Shown here: positions 10,537 through 21,400 of the stretch, piece by piece
Layout: every line of letters begins with the position of its first letter
Numbering within the stretch: position 1 is the first letter of the stretch
Origin: Mesorhabditis belari
Taxonomy: Eukaryota; Nematoda; Chromadorea; Rhabditida; Rhabditidae
Length of the DNA: 64,000 nt
Assembly: GCA_958450365.1 (NCBI GenBank)
Contig: CAUEEP010000724.1
Location: 2,265,501 to 2,329,500, forward strand
Direction: 5' to 3'
Program-made: the position numbers and the translations under genes
Notes under the pieces: generated by a model
Databases searched by the model: none
Seen by the model: only the letters and a program-made list of their open reading frames with translations
Told to the model about the DNA's origin: nothing

Positions 10537-10710
10537 AAAATGTTTGCGAAAGATTTTCTCATGCTGTTTGAAAAGTTTTTGACATGGAAAGTTGCATGGA
10601 AGTTTTCAGAAATTGGGGAAATTGTCCGAAAATTCTCTTGTGAACAAAGCTGCATTGATATGCTCGAAATGAATTCTTTCAAGCGTTTGATTACACCTCA
10701 ATTAGATTGA
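10537..10710 (+). CDS. Open frame with coding-like composition, unknown
   Basis: From the ATG at 10540 a frame of about 56 codons runs to TGA at 10708-10710 (MFAKDFLMLFEKFLTWKVAW..., ending LITPQLD). The frame is open upstream to about 10430 without an ATG. Residue use is mixed and not array-like, but there is no recognisable family and only weak splice signals. An opposite-strand frame of similar length exists, so the assignment is weak. Confidence 0.25.
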   Translation, partial: KMFAKDFLMLFEKFLTWKVAWKFSEIGEIVRKFSCEQSCIDMLEMNSFKRLITPQLD

Positions 10711-10844
10711 GTAAGACAGGAAAACTAAGGAATTTAGGAAAACAAATAATACGCGTTGGGTGTAACAATTTATTGCATTCGATAAGTAATAGGCAATCAA
10801 TCAGTAAGACATTCTCCATTTTTATCGATGACTTCTTCCTATCT

Positions 10845-11262
10845 TCGACGCAGTTCTTGTCCAGTTCTTGTTCTTGTCCAGTTCTGCTCCAGTTCTTGTT
10901 CTTCTCCAGTTCTTGTTCTTGTCCAGCTCTTGTCCAGTTCTTCTCCAGCTCTTCTCCAGTTCTTTTCCAGTTCTTGTTCTTGCCCAGTTCTTCTCCAGTT
11001 CTTGTTCTTCTCCAGTTCTTGTCCAGTTCTTGTCCAGTTCTTGTCCAATTCTTCTCCAGTTCTTGTCCAGTTCTTGTCCAGTTCTTGTCCAGTTCTTTTC
11101 CAGTTCTTTTCCAGTTCTTGTTCTTGCCCAGTTCTTCTCCAGTTCTTGTTCTTCTCCAGTTCTTGTCCAGTTCTTGTCCAGTTCTTGTCCAATTCTTCTC
11201 CAGTTCTTCTCCAGTTCTTGTCCAGTTCTTCTCCAGCTCTTCTCCAGTTCAAGTCCTTGATT
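10845..11262. repeat. 12-bp array TCCAGTTCTTGT
   Basis: About 34 units of (T/C)TCCAGTTCTTG(T/C) with small insertions. All three plus frames and the minus strand are open across it, giving long spurious open frames. Confidence 0.95.
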
Positions 11263-11349
11263 CCATCAAAATCTTTTGGAAAGATTGGGGATTTTTGGAG
11301 CCAAAATATTTGAAGATTCAAATTTGGGCTAATTTCCAATTCATCCATT

Positions 11350-12058
11350 AGGTAAATGCATAAGAAATGCGGATTTCAACATTTTCATAAATTTCCAACG
11401 ATAGAAACCTGATATCGATAAATTATTTGACTATTTGAAACTATAAACTATTTGAAAGTTGTAAATCTCCTCTACAAAATAGCCTAAAACGTGTTTCAAT
11501 TGATCGAACGATTGAAGAAATTTCTCGGACGAAATGCGAGTGACCAAAAAAGGAATCGAGTCACTTTAGGGACAAGTTTAGTGTGCTCAAAATAGAGTCA
11601 AAAACCCACTTTTACAAGGGTTCGCTTTTGACTATATAGTGGAAAATGACGGCCCTAAAATATCATTGAAAAATATCATTCAAAATAATTAAGAGTTGGG
11701 ATGATTTCATGGGAAAACTTTGTTTTTACTGTTTTTGCAATAATTTTTCCTTTCTGTGAAAAAGCTGGTTTTTTTTTTGACAATTTTGAGGTTTTTAAAC
11801 TTATGCTTTATCGAAATTTCTGTAAATGCATTTCCGTTAGACTTTTTTAATCAATTCATATATAGTTATCCTTTCTTTTTTTAAAACTTCAATTTTGGGA
11901 TTTTTCTTTATTGAAAAATAAGCGCATCAAAAAAAGACTAGACTCAACAAATTACTTAGCATTTTTGCACATTTCACATCAAGACGTTCACTTGAATTTT
12001 TTATGAATCTTTTTGCATCTTACTTTTCTTTACGACAATAATTTTATAATTTTTAGAA
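11350..12058. other. No gene supported; AT-rich sequence upstream of the Tc3-like relic
   Basis: There are no arrays and no credible exon. It may be the 5' non-coding part of the transposon relic that starts at 12060, but no matching inverted end was identified. Confidence 0.4.
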
Positions 12059-12059
12059 A

Positions 12060-13085
12060 ATGGCACGAGGAATCAAGCTTTCTAACCAAGAAAAAGGCCA
12101 AATCGACACGCTGATCCGGGAGAGTCAAACCGCTCAATCGTCAAGCAAATCAAGAGAACACTTTCTGTTATGAACAATTTTTGGAAGGATTGGATATGGC
12201 ACAAAGAAGCACACTAACTACAGAAAGAAGCTGAACGATCGAGATTCGACTCGATCGAGTTTGACATATCGACAATACAATCCACGGGAAGTCGATTAAT
12301 GATGCCAGGGAGGAGCTAAAGCTTGATGTTTTTAAGTCAACTGTCTGGCGAGCTCTTCAATCGTTCAGGATTAGTTGGAGAAGTGCAAATCGTTCAGGAT
12401 AAGTTGCAGAAGCAGCCCGCATTGAAACAAGAGTACAAGGATGGTCGCTTAGCTTTTGCTCAAGCCCAAATAGCCAAGGATTAGACGAGAGTGATCTTTA
12501 GCGACGAAAGAAATGGAAGAAATGAAACCTTGGTGGTCCCGATGGATGCACGCACTACTGGAGAGTTCTACAAAAGGATCTACAAAAGGATCCGATTTAT
12601 TTTGAGACAAGATACTTTGGAGGAGGATGTGCTGCGTTTTATCCCGACGGACAAGTCAATCTTCAGTTCATTTCTAATCGAATGACTACTCAGGATTACA
12701 AGGATGTTTTGGAAACCAGCTTGCTTTTTTTGGTTCAGAAATTTTGGTTCAGAATCTCCAAGTTTTGGTTCAGAATCTCCAAGTAAATTACAAATTCCAG
12801 TAGAACAATGCTAGCATTTACAAAGCCAATCAGCAATGGATGACGATGAAGCAATGGATGACGATGAAGCAATGGATGACGATGAAGCAATGGATGACGA
12901 TAAAGCAATGGATGACGTCTAATGGAGTGGTTTGGATGGAATGGATTGTCCAAGTCGATGGCCAAGGCTCAACCACATTGTGAACCTCTGGGGGCATCTT
13001 GGTTCGAGAAGTTTACCAAAAACCGACGGCTGTTTTCATCTGTTGCTGATCTTAAAGTCGTTATTCAGCTCGCTTGAAACAATTT
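12060..13085 (+). pseudogene. Degenerate Tc1/Tc3-family transposase
   Basis: The ATG at 12060 opens MARGIKLSNQEKGQ..., a Tc-type N-terminal helix-turn-helix start. The pieces continue in shifting frames. First is VIFSDE (12490), holding the first catalytic Asp. Next come YPDGQVNLQFISNRMT (12640-12690) and F-Q-stop-N-NASIY (about 12797-12821). Last is DCPSRWPRLNHIVNLWG (12948-12998), the counterpart of DWPxRSPDLNPIENLWG. The second catalytic Asp is Asn, the DD34E Glu is Val, and there are several frameshifts and stops, so it is dead. An 18-bp tandem expansion (12832-12918) sits right after the NASI(H/Y) motif. Confidence 0.8.
12832..12918. repeat. 18-bp expansion inside the Tc3-like relic
   Basis: Five tandem units of GCAATGGATGACGATGAA. 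In the transposase frame they read as repeats of KQWMTM, between NASIYKANQ and SNGV. This marks local duplication of transposase codons and is not a separate satellite. Confidence 0.85.
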
Positions 13086-13849
13086 CGATTCAAACTTCTT
13101 GCAAAACCTCGTTTCTTTAATGCTAAATCGCATTTTTCATCAGAATCAGAATAACCGCATCAATCAATCAGAATAACCCATTATTGATAATGTTTTCTTT
13201 GGAGGGATTCATGGTCTTGATGCCCGCCATCAGCTAGTTTTCTCTTTACCTTTTTAATAAAATATTTACTTTTACTTAGATCAATTAGATAAAAAACCAA
13301 TACAGATCGTATTAATGTGAAAGGTATTGTATATTGTTTTGAATAGAAATCAGTATCAATGTTCAATCATCAATCAGCATCAATGCTTTCTCCTGAATTA
13401 TTTCATTCATCAAACCATCAAACCATTAAACCATCAAATAAAACATCAAATAATCAAATGCATCAAACCACAGCACAGCAACAGATCATTCTTTGATTTC
13501 CACAGCAACAGATCATTCTTTTTTTCTATTTTTCTTTCGATGAATACCAGATTTTGGAATGGTTTGAGGGATTTTTCCGGTAGAAAGCCATTAGTTCTTC
13601 CTTTTAACCTTCTGGTAATTAATCCAAGTTTTATCAGATGTCAAAATCGAAGCCTAAAAACCATGAGCATTTATGGAGCAAAAAAGAGCTGACGTTTTGT
13701 TTTGTTGTTTTGTTGTTTTGTCGTCTTGAGTCGTGCAGCGAACCAGCGAACAGACGGACTTGAGTCTCTGTGGAATTTTCCATAGCTAATTTTCCCCCGA
13801 TTTGGTTCAAATGGTTGTCGATTGTCTTCGGATCAACATCGCAAGTCGT

Positions 13850-14370
13850 GAGCTGAAGTCAATGAAGGGGTTGAAGTCAATGAAGGAGTTGAAGTCAATG
13901 AAGGGATTGAAGTCAATGAAGGGATTGAAGTCAATGAAGGGGTTGAAGTCAATGAAGGGATTGAAGTCAATGAAGGGATTGAAGTCAATGAAGGAGCTGA
14001 AGTCGATGAAGGGATTGAAGTCAATGAAGGAGTTGAAGTCAATGAAGGGATTGAAGTCAATGAAGGGATTGAAGTCAATGAAGGGATTGAAGTCAATGAA
14101 GGGATTGAAGTCAATGAAGGAGCTGAAGTCGATGAAGGGATTGAAGTCAATGAAGGAGTTGAAGTCAATGAAGGGATTGAAGTCAATGAAGGGATTGAAG
14201 TCAATGAAGGAGCTGAAGTCAATGAAGGAGCTGAAGTCGATGAAGGGATTGAAGTCAATGAAGGAGTTGAAGTCAATGAAGGGATTGAAGTCAATGAAGG
14301 GATTGAAGTCAATGAAGGAGCTGAAGTCGATGAAGGGATTGAAGTCAATGAAGGGGTTGAAGTCAATTTC
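13850..14370. repeat. 18-bp array TTGAAGTCAATGAAGGGA
   Basis: About 29 units with GGGG, GGAG and GGAGC variants. The period is a multiple of three, so open frames of about 200 codons appear on both strands (GLKSMK on +, FIDFNP on -). They are not called as proteins. From 13090 to 13850 I see no gene, only CATCAAA-type short repeats at 13400-13470. Confidence 0.95.
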
Positions 14371-14714
14371 AATTGCTACAATTCCCTGAAGACAATTCCC
14401 CGAAGACAATTCCCCGAAGACAAAACGGGCATTATTTTTCTCGTCAACCTATTACTTCAAAATTGGGTAACTAAACGGGAACATTAAAACAAAGAGAACA
14501 AAACATATAAACAACAATTAACATATGTATAATTTAACATCAAAAATCAGCCACGAGAACAAACTGCATTACATTTACAAACTTACATTACATTCACAAA
14601 CATTTAGAGTGTGTTCCTCTTAAGAAATAATGCAAAATGGGAAACGAGTGCACTTAAAATGAACTGAATATTTTACGAATTGTAGAAGATATTTAAGATA
14701 TTCAGTTGATTCAG

Positions 14715-14830
14715 TTGAGTTGGGTTACTGTAGCTTTGGATGACTGTAGCTTGAGATTACTGTAGCTTGCTTATGCTTTAGATTACTGTGGCTTGCTTAG
14801 CTTTAGATTACTGTAGCTTGGTATCAGGGT
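14715..14830. repeat. TTACTGTAGCTTG repeats
   Basis: Copies of GATTACTGTAGCTTG(G/C)TTA. The same motif recurs at 21635-21725 and singly elsewhere. It resembles the TACTGTAG-rich filler common in rhabditid nematodes. Confidence 0.75.
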
Positions 14831-14879
14831 TGCTTGACGGTGATAGCCATTGAGCAAAGTGGATAGCAATTGTAAACTT

Positions 14880-15060
14880 TCAAAGGAAACGGCAGGGTTG
14901 GGTTACTGCTGAGAAGGAGGTCCCCCAGAGCCCCCACCAGAAGAAGTACGTGTTGTCGGTTTGGTGGGATCTCAAAGGATATTGGGAACTCCTTGACAAT
15001 AAGCAGATTGAAAACATCATTCCGGGAAGGGGTCGAACGCAAAGAAGCGGGCAGAAACGG
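14880..15060 (+). pseudogene. Mariner transposase fragment
   Basis: The plus strand reads ...VPQSPHQKKYVLSVWWDLK then GYWELLDNKQIENI. This matches the mariner block HxKKxxLxxWWDxKGxxYWELL, which holds the first catalytic Asp of the DD34D core. Nothing of the N-terminal domain or the later catalytic motifs is present nearby, so it is a short relic. Confidence 0.7.
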
Positions 15061-15124
15061 ACCGGTATCTGCAAGAAATAATGAAACTTTTAGAATTCTG
15101 CTAGATCTCAGATCTAGTCTGAAG

Positions 15125-15345
15125 TCTGAGGCAAAGTCTGGACAAAGCCAGATCCAGTCTAGCTTTGTCCAGTCTCCAGTCTCGCTTTGTCCAGTCTCCA
15201 GTCTAGCTTTGTCCAGTCTCCAGTCTAGCGTTGTCCAGTCTCCAGTCTAGCTTTGTCCAGTCTCCAGTCTAGCTTTGTCCAGTCTCCAGTCTAGCTTTGT
15301 CCAGTCTCCAGTCTAGCTTTGTCCAGTCTCCAGTCTAGCTTTGTT
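15125..15345. repeat. 22-bp array TCTAGCTTTGTCCAGTCTCCAG
   Basis: About nine units in direct tandem. Confidence 0.9.
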
Positions 15346-15891
15346 ACTGATCTCTTTTGGCCACAAGCTACTGTCCTCTCGAGCACCTCTTGTCGCCGTT
15401 CGCCGCCCGTTTCAATTACCCAAGAAACCCAAAAAAGCTCTAGGCTCTAGGCTCTAGACTATAGACTCAAAATTATTTCACTTATCAATATCTCTTATCC
15501 GAAACGCTTCATTGAACTCATTGAAGTCTAAACGTAGATCCACAGTGCATCTGATTTGTTTTTCGGTTTTGTTCTGCTTTTGTTCTTGATTTTTTACATT
15601 AAAACCTCCATAGCTTTGTCATTTTTCAACGAAAATCGCTAAATTTTAAGAAAACAATTTGAGAATCAAAGGATTGAAAACTGGGATTGTTTTGAGCATT
15701 TTAAAGTACCTAAGCATCGTAAGCATCGAAGGCGAAAATTAGCAAAAAAACCGAACCGAAGAAGTACTTTTTGTTTTAGGGCCTTTTTTATGTCAAAAGT
15801 ACATTATTTTATTATAAAATTTGTATCATTCGATAGAATGCTTTTTTTGCTTTGATTGCTTTAATGCTTTTTTCAAGTTTTGTCGAGCAAG

Positions 15892-16135
15892 TTGACCAAG
15901 ACCAAGCCTAAGACCAAGCCTAAGCCTGAGCCTAAGCCTAAGCCTAAGCCTAAGCCTAAGCCTGAGCCTAAGCCTAAGCCTGAGCCTGAGCCTGAGCCTG
16001 AGCCTAAGCCTAAGCCTGAGCCTGAGCCTAAGCCTGAGCCTGAGCCTGAGCCTAAGCCTGAGCCTGAGCCTAAGCCTGAGCCTGAGCCTAAGCCTAAGCC
16101 TGAGCCTGAGCCTGAGCCTAAGCCTAAGCCTAGGC
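15892..16135. repeat. GCCTAA/GCCTGA hexamer array (telomere-like)
   Basis: About 40 hexamers of GCCTAA and GCCTGA. GCCTAA is the complement of TTAGGC, the nematode telomere repeat; the GCCTGA variant is interspersed. It is interstitial and does not end in a chromosome end. The long open frames (KPEPEP, LRLRLR) are artefacts. Confidence 0.9.
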
Positions 16136-16197
16136 AAGCTCAAGCTTTCTGCTCGAAAATCGGTTCTTTGTTTGCTATTTTTTTGGCGGCTACTTTA

Positions 16198-16496
16198 GCA
16201 GAGTTACTTTAGCTTTAACTTTACTTTAGCTTTAGCTTTACTTTGGCTTTACTTTAGCTTTACTTTAGTTTAGCTTTACTTTATCTTTAGCTTTACTTTA
16301 GCTGTACTTTAGCTTTACTTTATCTTTACTTTAGCTTTACTTTAGCTTTACTTTATCTTTAGCTTTACTTTAGCTGTACTTTAGCTTTACTTTATCTTTA
16401 CTTTAGCTTTACTTTAGCTTTACTTTAGCTTTACTTTAGCTTTACTTTAGCTTTACTTTAGCTTTACTTTAGCTTTACTTTAGCTTTACTTTAGTG
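16198..16496. repeat. TTTACTTTAGC array
   Basis: About 26 imperfect units of 11-12 bp, CTTTACTTTAGC. From 16500 to 16800 no feature is visible. Confidence 0.9.
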
Positions 16497-16805
16497 GGCA
16501 TCCCGGTTTAGTTACTCAAGGGTAATTTCAAAGGTTGAATTTCTCCGTGGTTTTGCAAAAGAATTACACGAGATTTTTGAAAGTAACTAGCGATAGGCAT
16601 CAAGTTGAAAAGAAAGTCCTTAGAATTCTTTTTTCCACTTTTGACTTATTAAATTCCAGCTTTAATTCCTCGAACAGACACAGCCGCTGATAATTGACCT
16701 TTTTTACATCAAGTCTCATTGATTGACATTGACAAGCCTCATTGACACAAACCCAAAGTTCTCCATTCACCTCAGCTTCCGGAATCCGAACTCCAACAGA
16801 AGGAG

Positions 16806-17215
16806 ATGATGTTGAGTATTTGGTGGGATCTCGATAGATCTATTGCTGAGTTGTTGCCTGAAAAGACAACAGTTACAGCAATTTATATCAGTAATTTATA
16901 CAAATCAACTAGAAGAACTAAATCAATTAGAACTCGTCAAAGAAATCAAAAAAAAACAAGACCAAACAAGGGAAAAGTCCTCCTTGCTTGTTGCAAAGCT
17001 GACAAAAGAAAAATTAAAGGAGTTGGGCTGGGAAGTTCTCCCCATATTCCAGCTCAGACCTTGCCCCTTCTGATTTTCATCTATTCCAGAAGCTGACTGC
17101 AGAACTCGATGGAGAGCACTTCGAAGATCGAGCTAAAGTCGAAACCTGGCAACGCAGCCAGCCAAAGAATTTCTGGGAGTGCTTTCTGGGAGCCAAAGAA
17201 TTTCTGGGAGAATCG
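16806..17215 (+). pseudogene. Mariner transposase relic (C-terminal half)
   Basis: The frame reads LSIWWDLDRSIAELLPEKT (first catalytic block), then in another frame LTKEKLKELGWEVLP, then DFHLFQKLTAELDGEHFED and QPKNFWE. This is the order of a mariner C-terminal half. The HDNARPH block is deleted and there are at least two frame changes, so it is inactive. It lies inside the inverted-repeat-bounded segment 15585-17765. Confidence 0.8.
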
Positions 17216-17284
17216 GTGCTCTACCAAATGAATAGCAACAAGTTATACTTAATAATGAAACATATCTTGAATAGATTTCTTTTC

Positions 17285-17600
17285 TAGTTTTTGAACTAGT
17301 ACAAAGTAGTTTAAACTAGTACAGAGTAGTTTGGACTGGTACAAAGTAGTTTGGACTAGTACAAAGTAATTTGAACCAGTACAGAGTAGTTTGGACTAGT
17401 ACAAAGTGGTTTAAACTAGTACAAAGTAGTTTGGACTAGTACAAAGTAGTTCAAAGTAGTTTGGATTAGTACAAAGTTGTTTGGACTAGTACAAAGTAGT
17501 TTGAAGTAGTACAAAGTATTTTAAACTAGTACAAAGTAGTACAAAGTATTTTAAACTAGTACAAAGTAGTTCAAAGTAATTTGAACTAGTACAAAGTACA
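17285..17600. repeat. ACTAGTACAAAGTAGTTTG array
   Basis: About 16 units of 18-19 bp with ACTAGT palindromes. Confidence 0.9.
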
Positions 17601-18414
17601 GTTTAAACTTTTTCCGAGTACTTTCTCTCCAATCTAATACTTTAAAATGCTCAAAACAATCCCAGTTTTGAATTCTTTTATTCTCAAATTGTTTTCTAAA
17701 AGTTCTTTTAGCAATTTTAGTTAAAAATGACAAAATTATGAATTCTTTAGTGTAAAAAAATCAAGAAAAAATCGAAAAAATCGAAAAAATCAAAAAACAA
17801 GTCTAGTCCATAAGAATGACTAAAGGAGATTCTAAATTTAAATTAAATTAAAGTAAGATTTAATTTAAGATCTAAATTAAGCTTTAATTTAGAGCTTTAA
17901 TTTAGCTTTTTAATAAGTACATTTCTCTTGTATCCTTTCAATGGTATCATCTTTCACGAAATCGACTCTCTCGAGTGAAGAAAAGAGAAGAAATCGGGTT
18001 GACGCTGAGCCAATCAGAGACTGCGACCGCCCATCTCGTCGCACACCGTAGCTCCACCCACCACTGCAAACAAGTGCTCCTTATTGCCACACAGGTAAAC
18101 GTCAAGGTCAATTGATCAACGCTATCTCGAGCTTTTATCTTTCTCGAGCTTCTATCTTTCTCGAGCTTTGATCTTTCTCATAACTTGCATAAAATTTATC
18201 TACAACTTCTCTACAAGCATTTTACAGAATTTAATTTTACAGAATTTCATTCTACAGAATTTCATTCTACAGAATTTCCATCTGAAATCCTGCCCAAATC
18301 CTGCCCAAATCTTCCCAAATCTTCCCAAAGCTTCAATGCTTCATTGCCCAAATCTTTTCTTATCTTTTCTTATCTTTTCTTATCTTTCCTTTTCTTATCT
18401 AGCTTTTCAGAAAT

Positions 18415-18424
18415 CGATTTTCAG
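18415..18424 (+). promoter_or_regulatory. Splice acceptor directly before the homeobox gene ATG
   Basis: CGATTTTCAG abuts ATG at 18425. In nematodes this arrangement often marks a spliced-leader trans-splice site. It could also be a cis acceptor for an upstream 5' UTR exon, for which the CCACACAG|GTAAAC at about 18098 is a possible donor. Confidence 0.55.
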
Positions 18425-21400
18425 ATGTCGTTGAACTTTTCAATAGATCGACTAGTCGAAGCAAAGGAAACGAATGAGGAAACACCAAAGGTTTGACTTT
18501 TTCGAATCAGAATAAACCTAGAAGCTCAAACTGAATTCAACTATACTTCACAGTACTGTGAGTACTGTGAGTACTGTGAGTACTGTGAGTACTGTGAGTA
18601 CTGTGAGTACTGTGAGTTAAAAGGGTGCGGTAATTTAGGTATTGCTTAAGTAGATAATTTAATGAACCGGGTTAAAGTAATATCGTCGATTTGCTTACGT
18701 GTACTGCGAACTTATACAACTATTGAACTATTGAACTATTGAACTATTCAAGCTAAACTATTACTGCCAATACAGAGTGTCAAAAAAGTTCCCCGGACTT
18801 GCAAATAAGTAAGTAATAAGTAATCGTTGTTTGCAAATACGGAAAAGTGCCAACTTCAAGTATTTAGAGTTTTTTTTTCTTTACAAAATAGTTTATTCGA
18901 ACCTTCGCAACAAATAAATGACAAAAAATGCTCGAAATTTCCACCATTAGCTTCAATGCAGCTTCAATGCAGCTTCAATGCATTTCAGACGCTTTTTTTG
19001 AAAGCTCTTAATGATATGCACATTGTTGAACGGTGAATAATCTCCGTTGCACATTGTTGAACGATTATAACCTTCGAGGCTCGTTTCAAAGCTGCTTTTA
19101 AGCCTTGAAAGCTCTTTCAAACCCTCAATCGAATGAATCTTTCTGAGAAATCCTCTTTTATAATGGACCAAATGGAGAAATGAAGGGGGGCAAAAAAAGG
19201 CCAAACAATTCAAATCGGGGCCAAATTTCTTTACCCCAATAGCTCTTTCCGCTTTCTTGTGAACTCCGAGAATCACTTGGCGTTTATGATTTTTATCCAT
19301 CGATTCAATTTCATCTGAAAAACAGCAGTTATTCCAAGAATTGAATCCATCCAAGAATCCAAGAGTAAAGGATAAAAAAACAAGAAAAAGACCAAATAAA
19401 CGACAAAGTCACTGGCAAAACAACTCTTCTAACGCACTAAAAACTAGTCCAAGAACTTTTGCGACACTCTGTAGCTGTCAACTATTAAACCAGTTCCAAT
19501 AGCTTACATCTATCTATTCACTTACCGCATTTTCTCTAATAGTAGTGCACCCTGAGCGTCGCCAGGGCTCACGTCGTCTAAATTCCTCGAAATCTCGAGA
19601 ACCGCTTATCAGAACCTATCGATGTGGGATCGGAAAATGTAGCTGACGATTAGATCTAGTGGGGGATTAGACTCTTGAACTTCTGGGAAAACTTTGGAAG
19701 CCGTAAATAGTCACCAACTCGGCTCACCGGGGTGCTAAGGCCATAGTTTGAGCTCTCGAGTTAAAGGGTCTCCTCGCCTCCTGCGCCTTCTCCAAGGTCC
19801 CTGTAACAATACTGTAATAATCTTAATCCTCCAAAGCAATATCGGCACCATCCCTGATACCCTCCGACATCTATACTCGACGCGACGTTAGTCCCGCCGA
19901 GCTGGACGGACGCCAGGACGCACTAGCACTCGGTCACGCGGCAGCGTCGCTTAAATTCCTCGAAGTGTCAAGAACCGCTTATCAGAACCTATCGATGTGG
20001 GGTCGGAAAATGTAGCTGAGGATCAGATCTAGTGGGGGATTTGAGTCTTGAGCTTCTGAGAAAACTTTGGACGCCGTAAATAGCCGTCAACTCGGCTCGC
20101 CCGGGTGCACTACTATTAGAGAAAATATCTAGTTTAGAAACGGAAACGCGAGAGCAGCCCAGTGAGTGGTCGAGAATCGGAGGCTTCCTCATCTCCCGAA
20201 GTTCCTCCATCAACTCTCAGCGGTCCCTCAATGCACACGCTATCATATTTTGATGTTTTTCTACCACATGTACAGGTTGTAATCTTAAATTTCAAAGCTT
20301 TCCCTTCCCTTTCACTGACAGAATGCCATTTTTGATAACAAAGCAAGCTAGCAGTTGGTATAGCAAGTTGCAAAGTTCAGCAACAGGGAAATTCGAGAAA
20401 ATCTTTGTTGATGAGCTTTTGACTAGTTCTTTGACAAACTTTGATCGTTAAATCATTATCGTTCAAATGTTCAATCAATTTTGCTTTTAAATTGTTCCAT
20501 TTCAAAGCTAAAGTTAAAGTTTTTAAAGGCATTGAAAGGCGTGTTTCATTGAAAGCTTATTTCATAGAAAGTTTTGCTTTTTTAAAGTCTACATAATAAA
20601 CTGGTACTGTGAGTACTGTGAGTACTGTACTGTGAGTATTGTGAGTACTGTGAGTTAAAAGGGTACGGTAATTTAGGTATTGCTTAAGTAGATAAGTTAA
20701 TGAACTGGGTTACAGTAATATCGTCGATTTGCTTACGTGTACTGTGAGCTATGAAGTTAATGAAGTTAATGAAGTTGATGAAGCTACTGAAGCTAATGAA
20801 CTTAATGAAGCTAATGAACTTAATGAAGCTAATGAACTTAATGAAGCTAATGAAGTTAATGAAGCTAATGAACTTAATGAAGCTAATGAAATGAAAGGTT
20901 AGCTAATGAACCAGGATACGGTAATAAAGCAGTTCCAAGTTAATCAACCAGACAAGTTTCAACCAGACAAGTTTCAACCAGTCAAGTTTCAATCAGACAA
21001 GTTAATCAACCAGATAAGTTAATCAACGAGACAAGCTAATCAGTTTACGGTAAAATCTATTTGCATAGGTTTCAAGGAAGACCTTGAAAACGAGATTCCC
21101 TTCTTTTCTCGGCCAATCCCCTTTCAATTCAAAAAGAAAAGAAAAAATGATTGCATTGTGACACTATTTCTCGCCATCTATCAAAACATTTCAAAGAGGA
21201 TCGCGGCAAATCGAAAATTGAAGAAAAGAATGAAAAAGATTGAAGAAAAGAAAAGAAAAGAAAAGAAAAGACAATTTTCCTTCTTTTCCTCTTCTTTTCC
21301 ATTTTCTTGTCCATTTAAAGCGATTCTCGAAACTCATTTGAAAAAGAAATGGCAGAAGATTAGAGTTTTTTTTGTAAGAATCTATTAAGATTGTTGACAT

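Larger units (their letters stand above)
15585..17765. mobile_element. Inverted-repeat-bounded composite segment
   Basis: The stretch TTTAAGAAAACAATTTGAGAATC...GGGATTGTTTTGAGCATTTTAAAGTA at 15640-15708 recurs inverted at 17637-17710. Weaker similarity extends outward to both limits (TTCTTGATTTTT versus its inverse). Between the arms lie two arrays, a mariner relic and a third array. It is consistent with a foldback or long-TIR element that captured other repeats, but could also be two opposed solo copies. Confidence 0.55.

Noticed and set aside
10839..11348. 169-codon minus frame beginning MDELEISPNLNL
   Set aside because: About 35 non-repeat codons lead into a 12-bp array with no splice signals. 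Kept only as an array.
13802..14409. Open frames of about 200 codons on both strands
   Set aside because: Entirely an 18-bp tandem array. Both strands open because the period is divisible by three, and there are no non-repeat domains.
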